64,000 nt of DNA from assembly GCF_900116545.1 (NCBI RefSeq), contig NZ_FPCK01000003.1, forward strand, positions 186,001 through 250,000. Direction: 5' to 3'. Source of the DNA: Devosia crocina. Its GTDB lineage: Bacteria > Pseudomonadota > Alphaproteobacteria > Rhizobiales > Devosiaceae. The notes under the pieces are model-generated. The model saw only the letters and a program-made list of their open reading frames with translations, ran no database searches and had not been told where the DNA came from. Shown piece after piece: positions 15,905-25,323 of the stretch. A program made the position numbers and the translations under genes. How positions within the stretch are numbered: position 1 is the first letter of the stretch; the number at the start of each line of letters is the position of its first letter.

Positions 15905-17136
15905 CACTGGTGTTTCACATTCTCGCCCTGGTGCTCGTGGTGCTGGGCGTCGTTTTCATCTTTGCCGCCGCCGTGGGGGTCTCGCGCTTTCCCGATGCGC
16001 TCCAGCGCATGCATGCCTCGACCAAGGCGGGCACGCTCGGGGCCATCCTGATCCTGGGCGGCGCCATGGCAGCCCTGGGCTCGGAAGCGGCTGCCGTCGG
16101 CACCATGGCCATGCTCTTCATGCTTTTGACCGTGCCCGTCGCCGCCCATCTTCTGGGCCGCGCCGCCTATGTCTCGGGCGCCCCACTGCGCCTCGTCGTC
16201 GGCACCAATGCCCTGCTCGGCGTTCTTCAGCGCCAGGACGTGCCGCTTGAGGAGCGCACCGAATTCGTCGCCTATGCCCCCGGCCCCGCTCCAGTGGTTG
16301 TGCCCGAACCTGCAGACGAAAGCCTGCCTCCCCTCAGCGATGTGCGCCTTGCCCTGATTGCGCCCGATATCGCCCCGGTGCTCAGTCGCGCCCTTGCCAT
16401 CCGCAACGCCAACAAAGTGCCGCTCAAAGCGATTGCCGTCGTCGACGACGCCTTCCTGCAAGCCACCGGCGATCCGCAGGGCGCCCGCCTCAAGGTGCGC
16501 GAAAACGTCGCCAAGGCGATCGAGGAAATGGAAACGCTGCTGCCCAAGAAGCGCTCCTTCTTCACCCTCTCCTACGAAGAAGGCGATCCGATGCGCCTCA
16601 TTCCGGCGCGCGAGGATCTCGGCTCGCTTCTGGTTCTGCCTTGGCAGGGCTGGTGCCACCATGGCGTCGAACTGGCGACCCCCATGGCGACCGGCCGCCC
16701 CGAAGGGCTTCTGCGCCTTGCCGATCACCATGCCGGTGGCACGCTTTACCTTGGCCGCAAGGACAAGGCGACCGACCCCGTGGTCGCTGTGGCCGACGAT
16801 GGCGGCGACGCCATCCTGGCCGGCACCGAATGGGCGCTCAGGGCCGGGCTCTGGAGCAGTCCGCAGCTGCTTCTTGTCGGCGTGGGCACCACCGCGCGGC
16901 GCGAGCTCTTCGCCGCCCTCGTTGCAGAGCACGACGCCAGGCTCGTCGACAAGTACTGTCAGATGGCAGCCGGCGCCAAGCTGCCGCCCGAGGCCGCCGG
17001 TGCCGATGCTCTCATCACCGCCACCCTGCCCCGGCCCAAGCGTGCCGACTGGTACGGCATGCACTGGCACCAGAGCATCGCACCGAATTGGGCCGGCGAA
17101 GTGCTGGTTGTTCCGTCGGGAGCCGAACGGCGCTAG
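15901..17136 (+). CDS. mnhG: Na+/H+ antiporter subunit G fused to a USP-like C-terminal region
   Basis: Residues 1 to about 100 are a normal MrpG with three TM helices (signature RFPDALQRMHASTKAGTLGAI). Ordinary MrpG ends there (100-130 aa), but this protein is 411 residues. The extra ~300 residues are soluble. They appear to hold two alpha/beta units like universal-stress-protein folds: one near 140-235 (VRLALIAPDI, PLKAIAVVDDAF) and one near 275-408 (DPVVAVADDG, LLLVGVG, ending GEVLVVPSG). The USP link is by pattern only. The reading frame is continuous with no sign of sequencing error. AGGGAGGAAA precedes ATG 15901. It may sense nucleotides or ions, as USP domains do in KdpD. Confidence 0.88.
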   Translation: MTLVFHILALVLVVLGVVFIFAAAVGVSRFPDALQRMHASTKAGTLGAILILGGAMAALGSEAAAVGTMAMLFMLLTVPVAAHLLGRAAYVSGAPLRLVVGTNALLGVLQRQDVPLEERTEFVAYAPGPAPVVVPEPADESLPPLSDVRLALIAPDIAPVLSRALAIRNANKVPLKAIAVVDDAFLQATGDPQGARLKVRENVAKAIEEMETLLPKKRSFFTLSYEEGDPMRLIPAREDLGSLLVLPWQGWCHHGVELATPMATGRPEGLLRLADHHAGGTLYLGRKDKATDPVVAVADDGGDAILAGTEWALRAGLWSSPQLLLVGVGTTARRELFAALVAEHDARLVDKYCQMAAGAKLPPEAAGADALITATLPRPKRADWYGMHWHQSIAPNWAGEVLVVPSGAERR

Positions 17137-17145
17137 ACTGGCGTC

Positions 17146-18660
17146 ATGGACCAATTACTCGACCCCAGCGCGGCCGCTCCGGCGACGGGCGGCCCCGCCG
17201 CAAAACCCTTGCGCCATCGCAACTGGTTGGGCCTGCCCTCCCTGCGGCTGACGACGCTTCTGCCCATGGCGCTTTCGGGCGTGGTCTTTGTGGTCACGCT
17301 TACCATCGCCTGGCTCGCTGCGGACCTTGCCAACCGGCAGAACACCGCTTCGCTCGCCGACAAGGCCCAGGTGTTCCTCGATGCCAGCGCCGGTCACTTC
17401 CCCCAGGGCGAGGCGCTGACCGAAACGGGAGTGCGCGACGCGCTCCGGTCTGCCCTTGCGGTCCGCACCATTCTAGGCGAGGAAGCCCTGGCCGCCGGCT
17501 GGTTCGACAATGGTGTCTTCACCGCCATGGTCGTACCCGAGGACGCCGCCGAGCGCCTTGAGCCGCACCTCGCCCAGGCGCTTGAACGCGGGCGCGGCAG
17601 CCCCTTCGATCTCAGCGACGATTCGCGGGGGGTTCTGACCCGGGTTTATGGTGAAGCCGGCGCGCCCATGGCCATTTCAGGCATTTTCGACACGACCGAA
17701 CTGTCGCAGGCCAATGAAGCGGTGCACCAGGCTGCGCTGTTGCTGAGCCTGCTTCTGGCGCTAGCTACAGCCAGTGCCGCCTATGTGCTCGGCCGCGTTG
17801 CCATTTCCCCGCTCGTGGCTTTTGCCGGACGGCTTGCCGAAGGGGGCACCGACAGCGCCAAGCTGCTGGCCAGCCAATATCTGACCTCGGAAATCATCGA
17901 GCTTGAAACCATTCTGGCGCTGCGCCGGGAGGATGAAAAGACCCGCGAGGCCATGGCCCAGCGCTTGGCCCAGCTCGAACGCGACCAGGTTCTGGCGCGT
18001 CTGGCGGCAACCCTGGCCCACGAGGTGCGCAATCCGCTCAGCGGCATCCGCAATGCTTTTTCGACCCTGCGCCGCTTCGGCGACGACAAGGCCGTGCGCG
18101 AGGAAACGCTCGACATCATCGAAGGGGGCCTGGCATCCCTCCAGAGGCTGACCGATGTGACCCTCTCCACCTATCGGCGGCGATCCGGCGATGGCGTCAT
18201 CACCGCCGCCGACATCAAGGACCTGGCGCTGATCATCTCGCCCCAGGCCAAGGAAAAGCATCTCGAACTGCTTTGGGAGATCCCGGACACCATCACCATT
18301 CTTGCCGATACCGACGCGGTTCGGCAGATGCTGGTCAATCTGCTGCTCAATGCCTGCAAGGCAAGCCCTGATGGCGGCCAGATCCGCGTGTCGGCGACGC
18401 GCGAACCCGATGGCGTGCGTATGCGCATTTCCGACCGGGGCGCGGGCTTGCCCGAAGGCGTGCGCCGGCATATCCAGGCCGGACTTTCCGCCGATGCATC
18501 AAGCACGCGCGAACTCGGGCTTTGGGTGGTGCATTCGCTGGCCGACGAATTGGGGGCCAGCGTTGCCCTCGAAAGCCGGGTCGGGGAAGGCACGACGGTC
18601 ACCGTGCTGTTCCCGGCCGAAGGCGGCAAGGCGCGCGGAGGAGAGCCCGATGCACGCTAG
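17146..18660 (+). CDS. Sensor histidine kinase of the mrp operon
   Basis: A 504-residue membrane kinase. TM1 lies near residues 36-60, then a periplasmic sensor of about 125 residues, TM2 near 190-215 and a HAMP-like linker. The H-box is LAHEVRNPLSG with His292. The ATPase has an N box NLLLNACKAS, G1 DRGAGLPEG and LGLWVVHSLADELG. It belongs to the NtrB/DctB-like group that pairs with sigma54 activators. It starts 9 nt after mnhG and overlaps the regulator gene by 11 nt, so it is almost certainly cotranscribed with the antiporter. The stimulus is unknown; Na+, pH or osmotic strength are guesses. Confidence 0.92.
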   Translation: MDQLLDPSAAAPATGGPAAKPLRHRNWLGLPSLRLTTLLPMALSGVVFVVTLTIAWLAADLANRQNTASLADKAQVFLDASAGHFPQGEALTETGVRDALRSALAVRTILGEEALAAGWFDNGVFTAMVVPEDAAERLEPHLAQALERGRGSPFDLSDDSRGVLTRVYGEAGAPMAISGIFDTTELSQANEAVHQAALLLSLLLALATASAAYVLGRVAISPLVAFAGRLAEGGTDSAKLLASQYLTSEIIELETILALRREDEKTREAMAQRLAQLERDQVLARLAATLAHEVRNPLSGIRNAFSTLRRFGDDKAVREETLDIIEGGLASLQRLTDVTLSTYRRRSGDGVITAADIKDLALIISPQAKEKHLELLWEIPDTITILADTDAVRQMLVNLLLNACKASPDGGQIRVSATREPDGVRMRISDRGAGLPEGVRRHIQAGLSADASSTRELGLWVVHSLADELGASVALESRVGEGTTVTVLFPAEGGKARGGEPDAR

Positions 18661-19996
18661 TCCGTTGATCGCCATTGTCGAGGACGACGATGTTCTCGGC
18701 CGTTCGCTGCGCCAGCGCTTCGTGCTCGAAGGATTTCGCGTCAGCTGGTTCACCACCATTGCCGAAGCCCGCCGCGCCCTTTCGGGCCAGGCCATCGACC
18801 TCGTCCTCTCCGATATCCGGCTGCCCGACGGCGATGGCGGACAACTGATGGCCGAAGTGTTCGACGCCTATGGGGTCCTGCCCACGGTGTTCATGACCGC
18901 CTTTGTCGATATCGAGCAGGCGGTGCGCCTGATGAAGCGCGGCGGGCGTGACTATATCGAAAAGCCCTTCGATCTCGACCGGCTGGTGGAAAAGGTGCGC
19001 TCCATCCTGCCCGAAACGGCGGGCGAGGATGACGGCCCCTTCAGCAGCTTCGGCCTTTCCCCGGCAACCGCAGGCATTCGCAAGACGCTCGACAAGGTCG
19101 CCGATCTCGATGTGCCGGTGCTGATCCAGGGGGAAACCGGCACCGGCAAGGATGTGGCGGCCCGCTATCTGCACTCAGCCGGCGCCCGCAGCGCCCTTCC
19201 CTTTGTCGCCGTCAATTGCGCCGGCATTCCCGAAACCCTCTTTGACGGCGCGCTGTTCGGGCACGAAAAGGGTGCCTTTACCGGCGCTGTCGGCCGCCAG
19301 ACGGGCCTTGTGGAACAGGCAGGCGAAGGCACGCTTTTCCTCGATGAAGTCGCCGAAATTCCCCCGACCCTTCAGGCCAAGCTCCTGCGCCTCATCGAAG
19401 CGCGCGAATATCGCCGCCTTGGGGGCAAGGAGACACTGACTACCCCGGCCCGCTTCGTTTTTGCCAGCAATCAGAATCTCGGCGAAGCCGTCGAGCGCGG
19501 CGAATTCCGCGAGGATCTTTGGTACCGCATGAATGTGGTGACGCTCGAAATGCCGCCCCTGCGCGCCCGGCCCGAGGAGATCGCGCCGCTGATCCAGCAC
19601 CATATCGCCCGCGCCGCCCGCCGCATGGGGCGCCCGGTGCCCGCACTCGACCCCGACGTGCTCGCCGCCGCACGCGAGGATCGCTGGCAGGGCAATGTGC
19701 GCGAACTCGTCAATCGTGCCGAGCGCGCCGTCGCCCTGGGCGAGGACGAGCGCATCACGATGCGCGATTTCTGGCCCGACCGGCTGGCCCATGCGGTGGA
19801 AACCACGATTTCGGGCGAGGGTCAGCCCACGTTGAGTCAGGTGCGCGAGCGGGCCGAAAGCCAGCATATCGTGGCCGTGCTCGCCCAGTGCGGCGGCCGC
19901 ATCCAGGAAGCAGCCAATCTGCTTGGCGTGTCGCGCACCACGCTTTGGGAAAAGATGCGCCGCTATGGCCTCGCCGCCGAGGGCGAGGAGACCTGA
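18650..19996 (+). CDS. NtrC-family sigma54-dependent response regulator
   Basis: 448 residues with the full three-part layout. The receiver (1-120) has D12/D13 pocket residues and phosphoacceptor D55. The AAA+ domain has Walker A GETGTGKD near 161-168, GAFTGA near 208-213 (sigma54 contact), Walker B GTLFLDEVAEIP and arginine-rich REDLWYRMNV. The C-terminal Fis-type helix-turn-helix is RIQEAANLLGVSRTTLWEKMRRYGL. All residues needed to activate RpoN polymerase are present. It starts within the kinase gene. The RpoN promoter and tandem palindromes before mnhA make that operon its likely target. Confidence 0.95.
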   Translation: MHASPLIAIVEDDDVLGRSLRQRFVLEGFRVSWFTTIAEARRALSGQAIDLVLSDIRLPDGDGGQLMAEVFDAYGVLPTVFMTAFVDIEQAVRLMKRGGRDYIEKPFDLDRLVEKVRSILPETAGEDDGPFSSFGLSPATAGIRKTLDKVADLDVPVLIQGETGTGKDVAARYLHSAGARSALPFVAVNCAGIPETLFDGALFGHEKGAFTGAVGRQTGLVEQAGEGTLFLDEVAEIPPTLQAKLLRLIEAREYRRLGGKETLTTPARFVFASNQNLGEAVERGEFREDLWYRMNVVTLEMPPLRARPEEIAPLIQHHIARAARRMGRPVPALDPDVLAAAREDRWQGNVRELVNRAERAVALGEDERITMRDFWPDRLAHAVETTISGEGQPTLSQVRERAESQHIVAVLAQCGGRIQEAANLLGVSRTTLWEKMRRYGLAAEGEET

Positions 19997-20024
19997 GCAC
20001 ACCGTTTCCGGCATAAAGACCGGC

Positions 20025-21701
20025 TCACAAGAGGCTGCCGCGTTTGCCCAGAAGGCTCAGAATCACCAGCGGAAAGACGGTGGTGATCAAGACGGTCACA
20101 AAGGCCATGGCCATGCCCAGCCCCACCGAGCCCTGCTCGAACTGGCGCCAGATATAGGTCGAGATCGTCTGCATCCCCACCGGAGCGACGATGATCGAAG
20201 CAACGAGCTCGCGCGTTGCCACCGCAAAGACCAGCAGCATCGAAGCAATCAGGCTCGGCAGGATCAGCGGCAGGAGGATGCGCCGGAAGGCGGTCAGCGG
20301 GCTGGCGCCAAAGACACGCGCCGCAGCCTCGAGATTGTCCCCCACCTGATGGAAGGCTGCCGTGGCATAGCGCACCGGCTGGGGCAGGAGAATGCAGCAA
20401 TAGGCCAGCAGCAGGATCAGCGCGGTATTGTAGGGCGTCACCGGCAGCCACGGCTGGTTCCAGGCCAGGATCAGCCCCACGGCGACCACGATCCCCGGCA
20501 GCGCGTTGGGCAGGATCGTCAAGACATCGAGCACCTGGCGCCCGCCTATCCGCGTCTTGACCACGGCATAGGCGGAAAGCGCGCCCAAAAGCCCGGTCAG
20601 CAGCGCTGCGGCAACGCCCAGCGACAGGCTGGTGGTGAGCGCCCGCAAGGCGCCCGGTCCGTCCGAAAGGATGGCACCGAAATTGTCGAGGCCGAGATTG
20701 GAGAGTGCCAGCCCTCCCGACAAGGTACGGGACAGCGCGGTCATCAGAATGCCGAGCAGCGGCACAGCGGTTGCAAGAAAGCTCACGAGCCCAAAGGCCA
20801 CGAGCACCGGCACGGTCCAGCCGCCCAGAGCCCGCTTTTCGAAGGCCTGCGGCTTGCCCGTCGTTGTCTGGTAGGAGCGGCGCGTCAGCACCCAGCGCTG
20901 CACCAGAAAGGCTGCAAAACTCAGAACCACCAGCACCAGCGACAAAATGGCGGCGCCCGGCAGGTCGATGGGCCAATCGGAAACGCGCAGGTCGATCCCG
21001 GTCACCAGCACGTCGAATCCGGCCCGCCGCCCGAGCGCTGCGGGAGTGCCATATTCCTCTATGGCGGCAGCAAAGACCAGCAGCAGGCTGGCGGCAAGGC
21101 CCGGGGTCGAGAGCGGCAGGGTGATGCGGAAAAAGGCCCGCCAGCTCGAGGCGCCGAACACCCGGCCCACATCGGCATAGCGCGAGCCCACGGTTTCCAC
21201 GGTTCGGGAAACGGCGAAATAGATCACCGGAAAAGTGTTGAGCGTCATTACAAAGATGATGCCCCAGACCGAAAACAGGAACGGGGCGAGGTTGAACCCG
21301 AAGATCTGCTCGAGATAGCCGCGCGGCTGCAGCGTCATGACCCATCCCAGCGTGGCGATATAAGGCGGGATCATGAAGGGGACGAGCATCATCAGGTCCC
21401 AGAACAGCGCTCCGGGCACCCGGAACAGCGCGCGCAGCACCGCCAGCGGCACCGCGATCACCGCCGAAAGCACGACGACGCCGAGGCCCAGCAGCAGCGT
21501 ATTGCCGGTCATGCGCAACAGCCTTGCATCGGCCAGCACATCGGCAAGGCGGGAAAAGGGGGCGGCCAGCGAGCCGCGCCCCAGTTCGGGAAAGATCGCC
21601 TGAAGCACGATAAAGGCGAAGGGCACGGCCACGACCACGACAAGGCCAATGGTTGCAATGGTGATGGCCGGATTGACCGGACCCATGCTCCTCGCCGGCA
21701 T
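20025..21701 (-). CDS. FbpB-like ABC transporter permease (two fused permease domains)
   Basis: A 558-residue inner-membrane protein with two BPD_transp_1 domains in one chain, as in ferric-iron, phosphoglycerate and 2-aminoethylphosphonate importers. The first EAA loop is RVFGASSWRAFFRITLPLSTPGLAASLLL and the second is RVFGASPLTAFRRILLPLILPSLIAS. It starts 15 nt after the binding-protein gene on the same strand and is last in the unit. It converges with the response regulator; the 28-bp gap shows no clear terminator. Confidence 0.88.
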   Translation of the reverse strand: MPARSMGPVNPAITIATIGLVVVVAVPFAFIVLQAIFPELGRGSLAAPFSRLADVLADARLLRMTGNTLLLGLGVVVLSAVIAVPLAVLRALFRVPGALFWDLMMLVPFMIPPYIATLGWVMTLQPRGYLEQIFGFNLAPFLFSVWGIIFVMTLNTFPVIYFAVSRTVETVGSRYADVGRVFGASSWRAFFRITLPLSTPGLAASLLLVFAAAIEEYGTPAALGRRAGFDVLVTGIDLRVSDWPIDLPGAAILSLVLVVLSFAAFLVQRWVLTRRSYQTTTGKPQAFEKRALGGWTVPVLVAFGLVSFLATAVPLLGILMTALSRTLSGGLALSNLGLDNFGAILSDGPGALRALTTSLSLGVAAALLTGLLGALSAYAVVKTRIGGRQVLDVLTILPNALPGIVVAVGLILAWNQPWLPVTPYNTALILLLAYCCILLPQPVRYATAAFHQVGDNLEAAARVFGASPLTAFRRILLPLILPSLIASMLLVFAVATRELVASIIVAPVGMQTISTYIWRQFEQGSVGLGMAMAFVTVLITTVFPLVILSLLGKRGSLL

Positions 21702-21716
21702 GCTCGTCTCGACTTC

Positions 21717-22670
21717 TTACTGGAAGGTGGCGGCAAAGCCCGCCAAGGTCGCCTCGCGGCCGGCATAGACCGCTTCGGTGTCGATGGTGAGGATGTTGAG
21801 GTCCTCGATCAGCGGACGGTCGGCTGCGATGTCGGCGCGCGCCGGCATCAGGTTGGTGGCGGCAACGATGGCCTGGCCTTGGTCGGACAGCATATAGTCG
21901 ATGAACTGCTTGGCCTCGTCCTGGTTCTTGGACCAGTTGAGGATCATGGCCGGGCGCGGCGCGATCACGGTGCCCGAGGCGGGGAAGATCACTTCGATCG
22001 ATTCGCCCTTGGCCTTGCCGTTGAGCGAAATGTAGTCCACCGCGCCGAACACGGCGGCCTTGGCGCCCTGCAGCACCGGATTGAGCGCTTCGGCATTGGC
22101 GCCGGCAACGATGGCGCCATTGGCGGCCAGCTCTTCGAAGAGTTCGGTGCCGCCCTGGGCCTCGAGCGCTGCAACGAGTTCGAAGGTCGCGCCGGACTGG
22201 GCCGGATCGGGCAGGTTCACGAGATCCTTGAATTCGGGCTTGGCCAGATCGGCCCATTCCGCGGGGCGCGGCGTGCCGCTATTAGGGTTCCAGGCGATGG
22301 CGAGCGCTGAAACGCCCTGGGCGACGGCCGTGTCGGTCTTGAGGAAGTCGGGCACGGTTTCGCTGTTGGGGCTGGCATAGGGCACGAGCCAATCGCGCGC
22401 GGCAAAGTCGGTTGCCGTATCCCAGGAGGCCGAGATCAGCACATCCACGACCGGATTGGCAGCTTCCGCTTCGATACGGGCCATCACCTGGCCGGTCGTG
22501 GCCTGAAAGAAATCGACCTTGATGCCGGTTTCTTCGGTAAAGCCGGCAGCCAGCTTCTCGATCAGCGAGGCGGGACCGGCGGTATAAACGGTCACATCGG
22601 CCTGGGCGGTACCGGCCATGGCAAGGGCAACGAGCGCGGCAAGGCCGGCGCGGCGGGTAGTGGTCAGCAT
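21717..22670 (-). CDS. FbpA-like periplasmic substrate-binding protein, ligand uncertain
   Basis: 317 residues with a Sec signal peptide (TTRRAGLAALVALAMAGTAQA, cleavage before DVTVYTAG). The family-1 binding fold shows ISASWDTATDFA, then LADLAKPEFKDLVNLPDP-like segments and TVIAPRPAMILNWSKNQDEAKQFIDYMLSDQGQ. The pair of adjacent C-terminal tyrosines that binds iron in FbpA is not evident; only one Tyr occurs in GAVDYISLNG. Iron is therefore not assured, and aminoethylphosphonate or phosphoglycerate-like ligands are alternatives. AGGAG precedes the ATG; it is 11 nt from the ATPase gene. Confidence 0.85.
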   Translation of the reverse strand: MLTTTRRAGLAALVALAMAGTAQADVTVYTAGPASLIEKLAAGFTEETGIKVDFFQATTGQVMARIEAEAANPVVDVLISASWDTATDFAARDWLVPYASPNSETVPDFLKTDTAVAQGVSALAIAWNPNSGTPRPAEWADLAKPEFKDLVNLPDPAQSGATFELVAALEAQGGTELFEELAANGAIVAGANAEALNPVLQGAKAAVFGAVDYISLNGKAKGESIEVIFPASGTVIAPRPAMILNWSKNQDEAKQFIDYMLSDQGQAIVAATNLMPARADIAADRPLIEDLNILTIDTEAVYAGREATLAGFAATFQ

Positions 22671-22681
22671 TCTTGACGCTC

Positions 22682-23818
22682 CTAGGGGGTGGTGTTCGCC
22701 TCGGCCGGAAACCAGCGCAGGCGCTCGGAGATGATCTCCAGTCCGATGCGCTCCCCAAGGCGCATCGGAGAATTGGTGGTGACCTGAAGCGGCACCGGGG
22801 CGGCGCCGGTCACCAGCGACACGGAGGCGACATAGGCCGCGTCGCGATAATGCAGCGCCGTCACTTCGCCGGTGAGCCTGGCCTCTTCGGGCGCGCGCAC
22901 GAGGAGCGCCCGGGGCGGGATCAGGACCTGGGCGGTTTCCCCGGCCGCATCGAGCGGTGCGCCGGCAAGCGCGAGCCCGGTGCCATCGACGGCCCAGCCA
23001 TCGGCGGCACGGCGCATGGGCACGAGGCTGCCAAGGCGCAGGAATTCGGCGATCTTGGCGCTGCCGGGTTGCTCGACGAGCGCTGCGGGCGCGGCCAGTT
23101 GCGCGACGCGCCCGCGATCCATCACCGCCACCGCATCGGCAAGCGTAAAGGCTTCGCTTTGGTCATGGGTGACATAGATGGCGGTCAGGCCAAGCGAGCG
23201 GATCAGCCCGGCGAGTTCCCCCACCATGTTCTCGCGCAGCTCGCGATCGAGATTGGACAGCGGCTCGTCGAACAGCACGATGCGCGGTTCCGCGACAATG
23301 GCCCGGGCAATGGCGACGCGCTGCTGCTGCCCGCCCGAAAGCGCGCTGGGGCTGCGCCCGGCCAGGTGTTCGAGCCCGACGCGGCGCAGCGCTTCGCCTA
23401 CGCGCCGTTCGATCTCGCTACGCCCAACCCGGCGCATTTCGAGCGGAAAAGCGACATTGCCGGCAACGCTCAGATGCGGCCAGAGGGCATAGTCCTGAAA
23501 CACCATGCCCAGTCCCCGCCGCTCGGGCGGCAGGAAGACACCGGGTCCGGCAACCACCTGATCCTCGATCCGCACCTCGCCTGCGCTCGGCGCGAGCAGA
23601 CCGGCAACAAGGCGCAACAGCGTGGTCTTGCCGCAGCCCGACGGTCCCAGAAGCGCCAGGGTCTGGCCCGCGGGCAGGTCGAGATCGATGCCGCGCAGGA
23701 TCTGGGTATCACCATAATCGAGGCGCAGGTTCTGCGTCGAAACGGCGGGCTTGGCGGTAGGCGGCATGGCAAGTCTGGGTCTTTTCGCTCGGTGCGCCGG
23801 GCGATAGAGAACTTGCAT
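22682..23818 (-). CDS. FbpC-like ABC transporter ATP-binding protein
   Basis: Up to 378 residues. Walker A GPSGCGKTT, Q-loop MVFQDYALWPHL, signature LSGGQQQR, Walker B IVLFDEPLSNLDRE and switch H in YVTHDQSEAF place it in the iron/polyamine/sulfate class. A C-terminal TOBE-type beta region (GLALAGAPLD, VLIPPRALLVRAPEE) follows. The start may be at 23818 or at ATG 23767; neither has a clear ribosome site, and the latter matches family length better. It lies 35 bp after ehuA on the same strand without a terminator between them, so readthrough from the ehu unit is possible. Confidence 0.87.
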   Translation of the reverse strand: MQVLYRPAHRAKRPRLAMPPTAKPAVSTQNLRLDYGDTQILRGIDLDLPAGQTLALLGPSGCGKTTLLRLVAGLLAPSAGEVRIEDQVVAGPGVFLPPERRGLGMVFQDYALWPHLSVAGNVAFPLEMRRVGRSEIERRVGEALRRVGLEHLAGRSPSALSGGQQQRVAIARAIVAEPRIVLFDEPLSNLDRELRENMVGELAGLIRSLGLTAIYVTHDQSEAFTLADAVAVMDRGRVAQLAAPAALVEQPGSAKIAEFLRLGSLVPMRRAADGWAVDGTGLALAGAPLDAAGETAQVLIPPRALLVRAPEEARLTGEVTALHYRDAAYVASVSLVTGAAPVPLQVTTNSPMRLGERIGLEIISERLRWFPAEANTTP

Positions 23819-23853
23819 GACGGTTTGACGACACTGGCCCGCGCCCCGCGCGG

Positions 23854-24630
23854 CTAGTCGAGGATAGCCTGCAAAAACTCTCGCGTCCGCTCCTCGCTCG
23901 GATCGGTAAAGAGTTCCTCGGGCGAGCCTTCCTCGCGGATCCGGCCCTGGTCGAAAAAGCAGACTCGATCCGAAACTTCCCGCGCGAACCGCATCTCGTG
24001 GGTTACGAGCAGCATGGTCAGGTCATGCTCTTCGGCGAGCTTGCCGATCACATTGAGCACTTCGCCCACGAGTTCGGGATCGAGCGCCGAGGTCGGCTCG
24101 TCGAACAACAGGATACTGGGCCGCATGGCGAGTGCCCGGGCGATGCCGACCCGCTGCTGCTGCCCGCCGGAAAGCTGATGGGGATATTTACCCGCCTGGT
24201 CGGCCAGACCCACCAGTTCCAGCAATTCCTCGCCACGCTCCCGCGCTTCCTTTCTGGAAAGCCCCAGCACCTTGACCGGCGCTTCGGTGATGTTGCGCAA
24301 CACCGTCATATGGGGAAAGAGGTTGAACTGCTGGAACACCATGCCGAGCTGAGCCCGCATCTTGTGCAGATGCGCTTCGCTTGCCGGGACCAGAGCGCCG
24401 TCCGCCCCCTTTTCGTGCCAGAGCGGTTCCCCGCCCACGCTGACGATCCCCCCATCGATGCCTTCAAGCGTCATCAGGATGCGCAGCACCGTCGATTTGC
24501 CGGAGCCGGACGGCCCGATGATCGAGACCTTCTCGCCCTTTTTGACGGTGAAATCGAGCTCGCGCAGCACGGTAAGGTCGCCAAAACGCTTGATGACCTT
24601 GTCGAATTTGATGATCGGTTCGTCGTTCAT
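23854..24630 (-). CDS. ehuA: Ectoine/hydroxyectoine ABC transporter ATP-binding protein EhuA
   Basis: A 258-residue polar-amino-acid-type ATPase. Walker [11 protein letters not shown]-loop [17 protein letters not shown], signature LSGGQQQR, Walker [15 protein letters not shown] and switch H in LVTHEMRFA. It carries the extra segment [25 protein letters not shown] after Walker A that marks EhuA. Its start overlaps the ehuD stop by 4 nt. It is last in the ehuBCDA order. Confidence 0.92.
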   Translation of the reverse strand: MNDEPIIKFDKVIKRFGDLTVLRELDFTVKKGEKVSIIGPSGSGKSTVLRILMTLEGIDGGIVSVGGEPLWHEKGADGALVPASEAHLHKMRAQLGMVFQQFNLFPHMTVLRNITEAPVKVLGLSRKEARERGEELLELVGLADQAGKYPHQLSGGQQQRVGIARALAMRPSILLFDEPTSALDPELVGEVLNVIGKLAEEHDLTMLLVTHEMRFAREVSDRVCFFDQGRIREEGSPEELFTDPSEERTREFLQAILD

Positions 24631-25319
24631 TTCAAGGGGATCCCTTGCTTGGGCAGCCAGGTGTCGAGCAGGCGCACGCCGGCCGAGGCCACCAGTGTCA
24701 TGATCAGATAGAGCGCACCCACCATGGTGAGCGGCACGAGATAGCTGAAGGTCCGGTCGCCCACGATCTTTGCGACATTGAGCACTTCGAGCACCGTCAC
24801 CACCGAAAGCACCGGCACGTCCTTCATGATGGACACCAGGTAATTGCCCATGGAGGGCACGATGCGCGGAATGGCCTGGGGCACGACCACATGGGTAAAG
24901 GTATGGGCGGGAGTAAAATTAAGCGCCCGTGCCGCCTCCCGCTGGTCGGGGCCCACCGCCTCGATACCGGCGCGATAAACTTCGGACGTATAGGCGCTGT
25001 ACTGGATGCCGAGCCCCAGGGCCCCGGTCAGAAAGGCCGGCAGGACGATGCCGTATTCGGGCAGCACATAGTAGAGAAAGAACAGCTGCACGATCAGCGG
25101 TGTATCGCGGATGAATTCGGTGATCACCTTGGCCGGCCAGGAGATAAGGCGCGAGGGCGCCGCCTTGAGTACGGCCCAGACGAGCCCGAGCCCCAGCGCG
25201 ACAAGAAAGCCGAGCACCGTTGCCTGGATGGTCACGGTCAGCCCGATCCACAGGATCGGCAGGATGGAAATGGCAAAGGCCAGGGGACTGGACAGGTCCC
25301 ATTCGTATCCGAACAACAT
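24627..25319 (-). CDS. ehuD: Ectoine/hydroxyectoine ABC transporter permease EhuD
   Basis: A 230-residue His/Glu/Gln-type permease with about five TM helices. The first helices read [26 protein letters not shown], and the conserved motif is [20 protein letters not shown]. The EAA loop is [36 protein letters not shown]. The ATG at 25319 is preferred because AAGGAG lies 9 nt upstream. It follows ehuC by 4 nt and overlaps ehuA. Confidence 0.92.
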   Translation of the reverse strand: MLFGYEWDLSSPLAFAISILPILWIGLTVTIQATVLGFLVALGLGLVWAVLKAAPSRLISWPAKVITEFIRDTPLIVQLFFLYYVLPEYGIVLPAFLTGALGLGIQYSAYTSEVYRAGIEAVGPDQREAARALNFTPAHTFTHVVVPQAIPRIVPSMGNYLVSIMKDVPVLSVVTVLEVLNVAKIVGDRTFSYLVPLTMVGALYLIMTLVASAGVRLLDTWLPKQGIPLK

Positions 25320-25323
25320 GGGC

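Noticed and set aside
17146..19996. Kinase/regulator pair as controllers of the convergent FbpABC-like importer (PgtAB-like)
   Set aside because: Overlap and spacing tie them to mnhG, and the RpoN promoter with upstream sites is before mnhA; no such promoter was seen before the importer. Kept only as a minor alternative.
19923..22310. A 795-codon plus-strand frame opposite the FbpAB-like genes, and a 764-codon minus-strand frame in another register (19963-22257)
   Set aside because: Composition (His, Gln, Gly, Arg rich) is that of GC-rich shadows. The recognised binding protein and permease occupy the same DNA with normal signal peptide and motifs.
21717..22670. Naming the FbpA-like protein an iron(III)-binding protein
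   Set aside because: The adjacent C-terminal tyrosine pair is not evident and no iron-response site was recognised; ligand left open.
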